Origin: Rhyzopertha dominica
Taxonomy: Eukaryota; Arthropoda; Insecta; Coleoptera; Bostrichidae
Direction: 5' to 3'
DNA: 64,000 bases
NCBI GenBank assembly: GCA_025024175.1
Contig: QCXZ01000064.1
Location: 51,109,325-51,173,324 of the forward strand
Shown here one piece after another: positions 46,861 through 57,515 of the stretch; the first letter of the stretch is position 1; every line of letters begins with the position of its first letter. Position numbers and translations under genes: made by a program. Below the pieces are notes generated by a model. It was not told the origin of the DNA, did not search any database, and saw only the letters and a program-made list of their open reading frames with translations.

Positions 46861-47534
46861 CCTAAAGATGCAAAAAATAATGGAGTATAACTTTTGATAC
46901 TGTGTTTGATGGTGCCTTCAAATTGGGATTAAGACAATAACGTAAGTACATGCACCATGGTATTCAAAGGTCAAATTATCGATTTTGCTTCATGGGTGTG
47001 GTTGAGCATGACTTTGGATACTAAGTTTGATGGTGTATGCCAAATTTTGATGAAAGCTATGACGGACATGTAGCATGGCACTTACTTAAAGGTATAAAAG
47101 CTGCATTTTGCTTCATGGGTGTCGTTGAATGTGACCTTGATGCTGGCGTATGTTAGATAGAATAATGCTAAGATGGAAATGAAGCACGGTATCTAAAGTA
47201 TTATATGGGATTAAATAGGTACTGGCCTGTGACGGGTGGAATGTGCTGATAACATCCACATATATAGTACATAAGTTTTGATTAATTATGTACTAAGCCC
47301 TTCATATGTATATTCATATGCTTTGCATAATAGCAGAATGTCGTATAGATCTATTCCTAATCAGTAGATTTAGCGAAGTTTGTAGACCTTTAACGACAAA
47401 AGAAATAGATATTTAATCTAATGTTATACGCCANCCTTCGGAATAAGATATAAACTCCTAACTATAAAACTTTAATTGTAGACTATTACGATTAAGTTTG
47501 TTTCTGGTTAGTACTTTGAAATTATTCCGGGTTT
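46861..47534. other. No supported gene
   Basis: Related phrases recur (GCTTCATGGGTGTNGTTGA near 46987 and 47112, with GATGGTG-type text before them), suggesting an old tandem duplication of about 125 bp. No frame is convincing. Confidence 0.4.
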
Positions 47535-48310
47535 GCAACTAGTACTGCAGGAAATGGTATTAGACATGAAAGGACGTGTGTATATACACCTCAGCAAAAT
47601 GGTCCTGCAGAGAAGGAAAGCAGGACATTGACAGAAGCAACAAGAATGCTGTTACACTGCAAGTTGCTAGAAAAAAGTTTTTGGACTGAGAAGATTAATT
47701 CGGCAGTACTTGCTTTAGACAGAATAGAATTAGGTAGAAACAATGAGGAAACATTATATAACATTTGATTTGGGAATGAATACAAGATTTCGTCATTCAA
47801 GATTTTTGTACCTAGAGTTGCAACACTATACCCAAAGAAATAAGACTGAAGCTAGACCAGAGGAGTATCCTTGTAGCTATGAAGTAAATGGTATAGACTG
47901 TATTTTCCGAATAACGAAAGAATAGAAATTCATACGGACATTATATTTGATAACGAGGAGAAAAGAGAATCTAAGGTGTCACTGGACTGCCAAGTAGAAA
48001 CCACAGATAAAGAAATCATAAGTGGAAGAAAGATATCATCAACCAGAACAGGACGAGAATAGACTGGAAACGAAAATTAAAGAGGAAAATCCAGAAGAGC
48101 ATCGAGGCATACCTGTGAACATAAAAGATGCGAATGGACGAAAACGTACTCGAAACATGTCTGCATGAATGAATGACCAGTTTCTATTTTTCAATGGAGG
48201 AACCTATAACGTATAAAGAAGCAGCTTTCAGCAGCGACGCAAGACAATGTCAAGGGACTGCGGAGAAAGAGCTAATAAGATGGAAGATTAAAGCATTCTT
48301 TCATCAAAGA
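47535..48310 (+). pseudogene. Ty1/copia integrase and RT N-terminal fragment
   Basis: The plus strand reads VYTPQQNGPAEKESRTLTEA, then TRMLLHCKLLEKSFWTEKIN and SAVLALDR, the end of a copia integrase core (Glu of the D,D35E triad lies in AEKESR). After frame changes come NERIEIHTDIIFDNEEKRES and then EEPITYKEAAFSSDARQCQG, the entry into the copia reverse transcriptase. The element then breaks where a LINE tail begins at about 48311. Confidence 0.85.
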
Positions 48311-49550
48311 AAATAATAATAATAATAATAATGTTTATTCATCTGTGAAACCGTAGATAATAATATATCAGGTCTATTAGACTAGTCAAAGAATATATTA
48401 ACATATCACAATATTACATACAACATATTAAGTTGATAGTTACATTACATACAGTCATCTATCTAATATATATAATATATTCCTCATAAATAATTAAAAC
48501 GCATCTTCTAGAAAGTCCTGAACGCTATAATATACTTTATCAAGAAGTAGACTACGTAACCGTCTTTTGACTAAATTGATAATTTGAAAATGTGATATTA
48601 AGTTATAAACTTTATTATAACTATTATATTAAAATAACTATTATTATAACATTTTATACTTTGGTAAATCAAAGCTCTCGAGTTTCGTAATTATGCATTT
48701 CCTACACAGAAGTAAAGTCCTGCTTATGTTCCAATACATAGAGAACTAAGCAATAATTGTATACGCACGGCAGAGTTAATATATTATATTTTTTAATAAA
48801 GGTTTACAAGAATATATTTGTTTTTGTTATTCATGCACCTTAAATTTTTTTTTAAATAATGAATACTTTATCAAAGTGTGATGAACTGCCCCAAAATATA
48901 AGACAGTCAGTCAAACTACTTTGAACCAATGACTGAATCCGACACTATCTCCAAGTGATCTAATTAAAAAGCAAACAGAACTTAGCTTACTAATAGTATT
49001 AGTTATATGCGGTTCCCAAGTCAATTTTGGGTCCAAAGTCATCCCTAAAAATTTAACATTATTGCTAGCCTGTATCGACTTATCATTTAAAGGTATAAAT
49101 ACCTCATAATTTAAGGAAACATTATTTGGTAAAAATCTCATGAAAGTTGTTTTACCTATATTTAGTTTCAGTCCATTATCTTCACACCATGAGAAAAAAT
49201 TATTTGAAAATAATGACGCCTCTGAAGCAAGCGATTCTATACTGTTACAGCGTATCAACACATTAGTGTCGTCAGTATATAAAACTAGCTTATTACGATT
49301 ATTGGAAACAATGTTGATGAAAATAATAAAAAATAACGGGCCCAAAATTGAACCCTGTGGGACTCCTATTAATACTTTTTGGGAACTTGACTTTTCATTT
49401 TTGATAAAAACCACTTACATTCTTTTAATAACAGTGAATTCTCTACCGAAATCGAAAAAAATTCCAGCTAATAATTGTTTATTATTAAGACCTTCATAAA
49501 CGTAATTTAAGGCATCCGCCAGTGCAGTTTGGGTTGATTTATTTTGGCGA
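48311..49550 (-). mobile_element. LINE inserted into copia, reverse transcriptase and (TTA)n tail
   Basis: Minus strand: STQTALADALNYVYEGLNNK and GIFFDF (about 49540-49440), then a gap or deletion, then QKVLIGVPQGSILGPLFFII (about 49370) and the catalytic box VLYTDDTNVL (about 49280), NGLKLNIGKTTFMRF, and NNVKFLGMTLDPKLTWEPHI. The frame ends at 48911. A 3' UTR runs to an AAT/TTA simple repeat at 48311-48332. It is 5'-truncated, with an internal deletion before the VPQGS block. It is a CR1/Jockey-like LINE. Confidence 0.85.
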
Positions 49551-49719
49551 AATCAATTTTGTTCAGGAATCAATATTTTATGACTTTGAGGATATATTTA
49601 AAATAATACATGTAAAGACAGAGGATCAATTTGTAGATGGGTTGATTAAACCTTTATTGAAAGTTAAATTTTCACAATTTATTCATGGTTTAGGCCTTAG
49701 ACAATATGTTAATAAGTAG
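49551..49719 (+). pseudogene. Ty1/copia RNase H C-terminus
   Basis: The frame reads QESIFYDFEDIFKIIHVKTE, then DQFVDGLIKPLLKVKFSQFI and a GLGLRQYV end before a stop. This matches the end of copia pol (usual pattern DxxTKPL, then KF, then LGL). It is the 3' continuation of the 47535-48310 copia, beyond the LINE. Confidence 0.8.
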
Positions 49720-49810
49720 GTAGTTTTGTTTGTTCTTTTGTCAGAAAAGTAAATTTGGTATGGTGTTAATAATGATTATTATGTTTTAAAGCTCGTTCAC
49801 TGAAGGGGTG

Positions 49811-50005
49811 TGTTGAGTGGAACAATGTAAAGTTTTAGGCATAGCGGTTAATGGTAGTAGTTTTAGGTGCAGCGAAAGTAGTTTAGCTGAACAATGTGAT
49901 GGAGGAAGCACGTTTGAGTGAAAAATTTGTAACAGTTTTAGTTTGTGCAAAATAAAATTTTATTTAATAAACACTGATCCAAAGCTATTCGCAGAAGATA
50001 CTAGT
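49811..50005 (+). repeat. Probable copia 3' LTR, partial
   Basis: A purine tract (GAAGGGGTG) at about 49802-49810 is followed by TGTTGAGTGGAACAATG, the usual start of a copia LTR. An AATAAA lies near 49966. The right end is not fixed and the 5' LTR was not found in the window. Confidence 0.6.
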
Positions 50006-51124
50006 ATTTTTTTTTTCACCACACGACCAGGGAAACTTGATTAACAGAAACTATTGTTATGGTATAGTTGCAATATACATGCAGCAGGTGGGCTAACAAA
50101 ATGAACAAATCATAGCCCTCTTTTTTCCCTTCTCCCGTTACATCAGCTTCCAGAGCAACAAGGAAAGTAAGTGCTTTGAGCAAAGTTCTGTTCGAGATTT
50201 CTGATCTTTATTACGCACGTTTCCTTTCCTTAACGTGTCATTTGAAAGTGTGTTTGCCTTCAAGCTTCGTTGCGTCGATCTCTGAAAAGACGCGAGTATC
50301 CATTCCCGTAGGATCCAGAGCGCAAAAAAAATCCCACTCCCTCTGGTGTGTAAATCAGCCCATTAGCGTTTGATTCCGAGCATTCCCCATGTTTCCGCAC
50401 AGGCCAAACAACGCACTGGATTCAGATTCGCATTACATATATTCAAAGAGAATGTGAAATCGATACCAGTACATAAAAGCTAAATATAACGCCAGCGGTT
50501 ATCTATGATGCAGTTACGCACCATTGGAAATCGGCGCTCTTTGTTTCATTGTGCATGGAAAATCCAGAGCACGCCTTTCCCGTGCCCGGGAGCGCCCACC
50601 ACTTGTATCACGCAGTGCATTTACACGGTATCACTAGGAAATATCGCGAACGTGCAGGGATTGTGCACATGCGGCAGATAACGCATTTAATTAAATTTTG
50701 TTTTCAACCAAAAATATATTAAATTGATTGAAACATGTAAGGTGTACGGAAGATAAGGTATGGGTTAGAAAAATAAGATACTGAAGAAAATAAATCCGAC
50801 CTGAAAGGATCTACCTACTAATATAAGTAATAGGACTCGTTGCCTGATTCAGAGCTCGCTCATCTGTGTCATATCAAAGGCCGACGAAGGCTTTTTAGAT
50901 TAGTTTCGAGTCTTTACAGTAGAAGCTTTAGTAATTTAAACTAGGAGCGAATAGGGTAGTATAGATATAAAAAAAATAAAATTGTAATAGCTGATACACC
51001 ACAGGAAATGATATGAAGTACAATTAAGTTTGTCAAAACTCAGAAGGAGAAACATCTAATCGTGAAACAATACCTAGAGTTGAAATAATTTAAGCTAGCG
51101 TTTTTGTTAAACTAAAGAATATAC
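50006..51124. other. No supported gene; GC-richer patch
   Basis: About 50160-50680 is richer in GC than its surroundings, without a long frame (50176-50373 is the longest). It could be unique regulatory or conserved non-coding DNA. Confidence 0.35.
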
Positions 51125-51350
51125 TAAAACCAACTGCAGATAGATCTATTTCGCTATCATTATAGCTCATCAGTGCAGTTTAGGTCTAGTGCAGACAGCA
51201 CGGCATAGAACTGCTTATGCCTATATACCAAAGCAATGGTAGGAAGTAAGTAAGAATTTAGATGGAAGTAGTACTCGTTAAGGCAGCTAGGTGGCTCTGT
51301 CATCATGTCAGTGTAATGCTGACAGATGGCATTGCCATTTAAATTCTTAA
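51125..51350 (-). mobile_element. Second copy of the hammerhead-bearing repeat
   Basis: It matches the 26.4-27.1 kb units from the hammerhead motif through GCACGGCATAGAACTG and a TAAGAATTTA block (about 51250-51262). An inverted tail (about 51275-51350) then runs back through the same block. The direct-plus-inverted layout is the same as at 27.0-27.15 kb. Confidence 0.8.
51134..51178 (-). ncRNA. Hammerhead ribozyme motif, copy 3 (canonical)
   Basis: Same layout as copy 2: stem I CTGCA/TGCAG, core CTGATGA, GAAA, stem III TAGATCTA, then TC. Stem II is GCTAT and ATAGC, where copy 2 has GCTGT and ACAGC. A G-C pair is replaced by A-U with pairing kept, which is a compensatory change. Confidence 0.85.
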
Positions 51351-51449
51351 AGTATATACATTATAAATCTCAGCATTATACGTTAACTTATCAAGTACGG
51401 CATTAAATTTATGAACGTTAGTGATATTTTATCGGGTTAACAGGAATAC

Positions 51450-52014
51450 AGGGTCCGCCACCTAAAACTCCCCAGGTTCGTATTTTTATTATTTTTTTAG
51501 GTACAATCATAAGATATATGTTTGGTTGGTTTGGTTTTCTACTTCACGCACTAGCCTCATCGCAGNGTATCGTATTTTAGCCTCTCTCTCTTAAGAACGA
51601 ACTTTGTACCTGATTTATTTAAAAGTTACTCTGAATTTTGGGGTTTTGTGTGCAGCGATGGGAATGTAGGCATAATTTGTACGGTAATAACCTGTTAAAC
51701 TAACTCTTAAAAAATTGTGAACCCTATTAACAGAACATGGCGGCGATGAGTGTTTATTGTTTTTCATTAAAAAGGAACAAAAATTATGCATGCTTTGTAA
51801 TGACACAAATTGAAGAAGACAAAAGTTGGCATTCAGCTATGAAGCAATATTTATTATACGGGATAAGGTAAAAAAATATTTACAAAACTTAACTTTATTT
51901 GCAAAATATCATAATCGGTAAAAAAAATTTGGACCTACAAGACCTACAATATGACATATAACTTAAGGTTGTAACTAAAAAAATAATGAAAATACGATCC
52001 TGGCGGACCCTGTA
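51450..52014. mobile_element. MITE with long terminal inverted repeats, 565 bp
   Basis: The left end reads TACAGGGTCCGCCACC and continues with CGTATTTTTATTATTTTTT. The right end, read inward, is TACAGGGTCCGCCAGG with CGTATTTTCATTATTTTTTT. Inverted similarity extends about 60 bp, to a GTACAA/GTTACAA block. TA flanks both sides. No transposase is encoded. The copy at 21319-21771 is the same family, truncated. Confidence 0.85.
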
Positions 52015-52079
52015 TATATGAAATTATTAATGTATTGCCCATTATATCACTTGGCAATGTTTACAACTTTGAGTTTAAC

Positions 52080-52960
52080 GTCTAGCATGTTTCGGCTTAT
52101 TAGACCTTTCTGGGAAAGTTTACAAACGAAACTATTGCTTACAGCACCCCCCCCCAAATCAGTCAAGGTTAAATAAAAAAAAAACTCACTGTTTCTATAA
52201 AACACTGACAAAAAATTATTCATCTGACGTTAATCTTTGTCAAAGATATAAGAACACCAAAATATCGTCTGATACAAAACTTTGAAAGAGAACAGATAAA
52301 TCACCAAGGAAGCGAGGTGTCATAGAAATGACTAGCCAACCTGATTAAATTTAGATCTAACAACTAGAAAGTAACTATCTACCTACTAGATATACACGAA
52401 CTACTCGAAAAAAGAAAATTACAAAATAGCTTTACAGTTATCACCCAATTCATATTTTCCACAATTAAAGTTATTAGTATTTTTTGAAATTTATATGGCT
52501 TTTTTATTAGACGTTTGTAATAATATTTTTGTTAAAGTAAAATTTCTGTTTTATCAAAGTCAATCGTGTGCTTAGTCAATCTACGGAAGATTTGTATAGT
52601 AGCATGTATGTGTTCTTTCATACGCATACTTACTTTTTTTTACTTTGACCAATGTAACACTTGCCGTTCAAACAAACATTTTTGTCAAGACATTCACTTT
52701 TTAAATATACTTGATCTTTAGTAGAACTTAAAATTTTAATTAAATTATTATACTCATATGTACTAGCAACAACTAAAGTATCCCCTTTAATTTATTCGAA
52801 AGGGCTCGTACATAAGGCAAACTCAACTTTAATTTACTTTGTGCTGACTGAGTATTTACTTGATTTGGACGAGCACTTTTACTAAAAATATTGTAATGTT
52901 GTGCAAAATCAGAATTACTACTACAAAATTGCCTAATCGTTTGCGCTATATAGTATTTTC
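52080..52960 (-). pseudogene. Penelope-like element, GIY-YIG endonuclease remnant with 3' hammerhead-like motif
   Basis: Minus strand, across frames: QSKLKLSLPYVRALSNKLKG (about 52840), VASTYEYNNLIKILSSTKDQ, then KCYIGQSK (the YIG part of GIY-YIG, about 52665) and VRMKEHIHATIQIFRRLTKH followed by TIDFDKTEIL (about 52560). This is the C-terminal linker and endonuclease of Penelope-like retroelements. Stops and frameshifts show decay. Downstream at 52082-52122 is AAGCCGAAACATG, the second half of a hammerhead-like motif typical of Penelope terminal repeats. Confidence 0.75.
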
Positions 52961-53151
52961 AGTAGAGCTGTGCAAAACTCTCAGTCGGTTATGCAAAATG
53001 TGTATAGAATTATACGAGTGCATTAATTTGTTATAGAAAAGGGAACAACTAATTTGTTTTCACGTAAATACTATTATTTAAATTTAGTGTAAGTTTTTTT
53101 ACGAGTTTACTTGATTATGACATATTTTTATTAAGTTGTTATTTTTTTTTT

Positions 53152-53290
53152 AGATGAAAATAGGGTCCTGCTGCTATCGAGGCCTAGGGCGGACCGCCTC
53201 TTTTTTTTACGAATGAAGCACCGCCTGGGATTTAGCGCCTTGAGCGGTTATGTCCTTATGCTCCTTATGGTGGGACCGGCCCTGTGAAAC
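53152..53290. mobile_element. Short element with CAGGGCCGGTCC end
   Basis: The right end, read inward, is CACAGGGCCGGTCCCACC. The left end has GGGTCCTGCTGC and an internal AGGGCGGACCGCC. GC-rich ends beginning CAGGGCCGG are common among insect hAT-like non-autonomous elements. The inverted pairing is weak, so the class is tentative. Confidence 0.4.
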
Positions 53291-54000
53291 TATTTGAAAG
53301 AATGCATATGTGCTACTGGACTGCAACAAATGGTTGAAACTTCCGTATCTGAACATTCATATCTAACTAAACACAAGACTGATTTAACAGTACAAAAATT
53401 TTAAACAGAAAAATATTAACGCAAACGTCTAATAAAAAAGGTACAGAAATTTCTAGAAATATCGAATCCTTCAATATGGATCATGGATCATGCTGGGTGA
53501 AATTGGGAAGGCAATTAGCCAGCACATTAGTAACTTATTATGGTAGGAAAAGAACACACCTAACACGCATGCTCCTGATGAGAAACAAACTCGCAACTTC
53601 GGGGTTCAGAGGAAGGTACTTGGACCACTTTTTAAAAAGTTTTCTATATATTATGCTTAAACAGTTAAAATAAGAGTCGGTGATTTACAAAGACAAATGA
53701 CACTTAGTTATAAAAGAATGTTGGAAAAACGGACATAATAATCACAAAAATACCTACAAATTGATAACAGCTTGACATACAAAACTTAACTACAACAAAA
53801 TCCTCGTAGTGCCGCCCATCTTCATCTATACACTTTTTGTTTTCCTTTACGCACTTCTTCTGCATAAGCTCTTTTGATTTAATGCTGTGAAATGTTAACC
53901 ATTGCATCCTTTTCTCGGCTTTGCAGTTTAACTGTAGAAGTTTTGTAAACTCTCGACCTAACCATACCTTAAAAACAGAAATCTGACGCTACAAGGACAG
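53291..54000. other. No supported gene
   Basis: The 53476-53673 plus frame and 53704-53907 minus frame show no recognised domain. Confidence 0.35.
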
Positions 54001-54228
54001 GGAATGTAAGCGCCCATTCCCAAAATCCGTTTTGGTGATATCATCTTTTGCCTAAAAGATGATCGAAGTTCTTGGGATGTATGTATAATGCAAGATGTCG
54101 CGTGCAACTGGTACGACCAAGAAACTTTAAAGTTTCGGATTGGATTTTCCCGGACCCTGTGATGCCGTCAATTCATGGTTCCCATTCTGTTTAAAGAATT
54201 TTGTTGCTTGTTGATATGTTTTTTCGTC

Positions 54229-54266
54229 CTGAAGAAGGAGAAATATAGTTTCATCGCCGAAACGTC
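54229..54266 (+). ncRNA. Hammerhead-like motif (Penelope type)
   Basis: CTGAAGA (54229-54235) fits the CTGANGA box. A stem follows with GAAA/TTTC and GG/CC pairing, then GAAAC (54259-54263) and GTC. Stem III is nearly absent, as in Penelope-encoded minimal hammerheads. An upstream stem I is not obvious. Confidence 0.5.
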
Positions 54267-54299
54267 GACAATAAAACAGTATTAATGGTTGTAATTACT

Positions 54300-57154
54300 T
54301 AATCACCTACCCTACTACTGTCCAGGTTCCCACGAAGTAGCATATTTTCAAATTTTAATATTCTGGAACGATAACTACTACTGTTCTTCTTACTACGAAC
54401 AATGTAAAATTCATTGAAGAAGGCCGACAGAATCTCATCTCTCTTAAACGACCTCCAACAAGAACAATGTAGCCGGGCCAAACCGACATCAAACACAGAA
54501 ATATCTAAGGAAAGCATTCACTAGTTGGGTACACCCTGCAAACCTTTCCATTCCAGTCATCCGCTTGCCGTAACAGGCACTACGTAGGAGTCCACTAGCG
54601 TTTCACCCCTCCAATCCAGCGAATATGTAGCCGGCCCGGTGGTATATCCGAGAGAGGCTGACATGCAACTGGGCAACTCTATGCAATTTTTTTTGTTATC
54701 TTCCAGACAGCAGTCAGTTATTTGAAAGGACTAATTGTTTATTGGTGTTTTGAAAATCACGAATGAATGAACTTGGACAAAGATGAGTGTTTGAATGCAC
54801 TTTGCTTTACATGTTTTATCGCATAACTCTGTAGATAGTTACATCTGTTAAATCGTTTTTAAAAAGCATGACAACTATACCGTGCTGAGTTGCGTTCAAC
54901 TTTGTCTACGTCCCTTTTACTTCCACATCCAACGGATGGGAAGTATTGTATCGCGAAAACAATTTCAAAAAAATGTTCATTTCATTCGCTTTAAAATGGT
55001 CGGAAACGCAAAAAAATTTTCTTGTCTGTGTGTCTGTGTGTCTGTGGTACTGTTTGTGGACGAGATGACTTTCGAAAGACAATATATGAACTTGAAATTT
55101 GGTAAACGTATAAATCCCAACTACCCAAAGCGACCTATCGTTTGTGGGGTAATTAGGAAAGGGAGCAAAATTGGGGGGGGGGTAACTACCCTTTTTTTTG
55201 CAAATTTTCAATTTTTTTTCGTTTTAGTATGTGATTAGTAGTATAACTGCGAGTATTATTCGCTCTTATGAATTTTCGTTGCAGCAAACTGTTTAGAAGA
55301 TATTAGCAAAAAAGCGTCACTTAAAGAAAACGGTTTTTCCCAAATATCTCTGAATATATTTAATATATTCAAAAACTTATCCAAAATTTTGACATTTTCG
55401 AAATATTTCAAAAAAACCTATTTTGGACTCTGCTCGTACGATTTCTTTTAATTTTGGTATTATGTATCAAATTTCTGTACAGAAAGCACTCTTGTATTTT
55501 TTTTGTTAAGTTAATAATTTTCGAGTTATTTGGAGAAAACCGATTTTAAAATTAATATATTTTTGCTAATATCACGAGGACTGCTTGTAGAGATAAAAAA
55601 TGTTCAAAACTGATTACTAATCGTATAGTATAAGATAAATACGTAAATGTCATTTTTACAATTGGATGTGAAAGTATTGATTCAATTTGCAGCGGTTTTT
55701 TTACAGGGGTTGTTAAATTTATTATGAAAAACTTACGGTTTGCCTTTTTTCGCTATGTCAGACTTTAACTTTGTTTTGATATTGACAATGATTATTTTTG
55801 ATGTGCAGAAAAACGTCTTGAGTTTATACGTCCAACTGGAAGTTCGTCTTTTCCTTTATTAGAAGCTTAACAAATTCTACAACATAACTTCGCTTTTTGC
55901 ATTATAGGCACAGGATCTTGTCAATTTGGTAGCAATAAGATTTACGAAAAATGCTAACAATAATTAAGTGGAATACGCGACCGCTTGCATCGACGGCTGT
56001 GCTCGTAACTCAATAACTTGTTATTGGCTAAAAGTGTGACATTAAATGATAACATATGATGTTAATTATAAAAATAGTTAGAAACTAACAAATCGAAATC
56101 ACTGAATGTAATACAATAAAACCCGTGGGATGTATATTACAAATTTGATGCTGTATCTAATTGCCGTGCCCTTTTCCATGTGTGTGATACAACACAGGAC
56201 AATAAAAACAGATCCATTTTCCGTTTATACCTCGCAGCAAATCGGGTAACATCCCCGACATGCTAGTTTAGTTTTTTATCACTAGAACAGTCCAATTACT
56301 GCCGCTGGACTTGGTTCGTAAAACAATAAATAAAACTGATGCACAGAATTTCGCATTTCGAAGAACGACACGTCCACTGAATAATGATGGCGATATATAT
56401 TATTAATGTTCGTGTAATAAATATAAATCCGTAATTGGAACGAAGTTTCGAGTACGAATTCGATGGTTATTGATGGGGATGTTGGTTGTCTGAATCGCGC
56501 ATACAGTCATACATTTAATGCTCTGTATGTGAAATGTATTCGAAACACCGAGATCTACCATTTATTGATGTGAGATGCTCAGCGAGTGGCAAGCAGGTAT
56601 AATAATTTAATGAGGAAAGTTAGGACGTAGAAGCAGATGTTGTTGAGCTGTTTGCCTTTAATGTGTCTCTGTGGTTGTAGCCAGATTATCGAATCACTTA
56701 ACTTTGACGTGCTTCATCGAATTCTCTAGTATTCATTACCCTAATCCACTAGTGCCATACTGGATGGTGTTTCTAACTCCAACATCAAATAGGAAATTGT
56801 TTGTAGGCTAATTCTTTACTGAATAAAGTTGCGAAAGGGATGTTGACTAAGCTGCTCTACATTATCCGTCGTTTAATTTGCAGCTGGCATTCAAATGAAA
56901 ACACGAAAGAAGTGTCATTTTCACAAAAGCTGACTTTTGGCTCAAAATGATCATTAAATCCAGTTATGCCAAATTTTGCATTGGTTTTTGATAACATAAT
57001 AAATAATAATAAAATTTTTGAAGTAATTTCCGTGACAACTATATTCAGAATCAGTGATTTCACCATGGTGGATCGACTATTACTAATTTACTATGTATTA
57101 ATATACACAGTTACATATAGTTTATGTAACTATTACATAACACCACTTACTTAA
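54300..57154. other. AT-rich DNA, no supported gene
   Basis: About 54870-55560 holds TGTCTGTGTG runs and homopolymers and looks like an old repeat with a chance 118-codon frame (54882-55238). The remainder has no recognised feature. Confidence 0.4.
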
Positions 57155-57515
57155 ACAATGTTTGATATGTAACATGTATGGTACATGTACAGCACACGTA
57201 CTGAAAAACGCCGGCTGAAACGTGTGTCATTCGCAATATCTATGTTACATAAAAAAGCTACATATCAGCCATGTAATTTTTATATGTTGAAGCGATGTAG
57301 CTGCTCTGTTTATGGTACAGATGTGATACCAACTCGTTACATATATTTTATATCACTAATACGTAATGTTACTACGTTTGATATGTTATATGTAAGGAAC
57401 ATTTATAGTTCATGTACTTACCGCCTCAAATAGGTGTGATCTGTAATATATGTGCTACGTANAAAAGCTACAANACAGACATGTGCCTTTTATATATTAC
57501 AGAGTACATACAGTT
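57155..57515. repeat. Diverged ~210-bp tandem duplication
   Basis: TTTGATATGTWAYATGTA recurs at about 57160 and 57370. Both are followed by a TACATGTAC/TCATGTACT block, then a TGTGCTACGTA/TATGTTACATA block and AAAAGCTACA, and an ACATGTGCC/CCATGTAAT block with TTTTATAT. Related phrases occur near 58372-58470 and, inverted, near 59050-59280. Confidence 0.55.

Noticed and set aside
54882..55238. 118-codon plus frame and an overlapping 101-codon minus frame
   Set aside because: Low-complexity DNA with TGTCTGTG runs and homopolymers; neither frame shows a motif.
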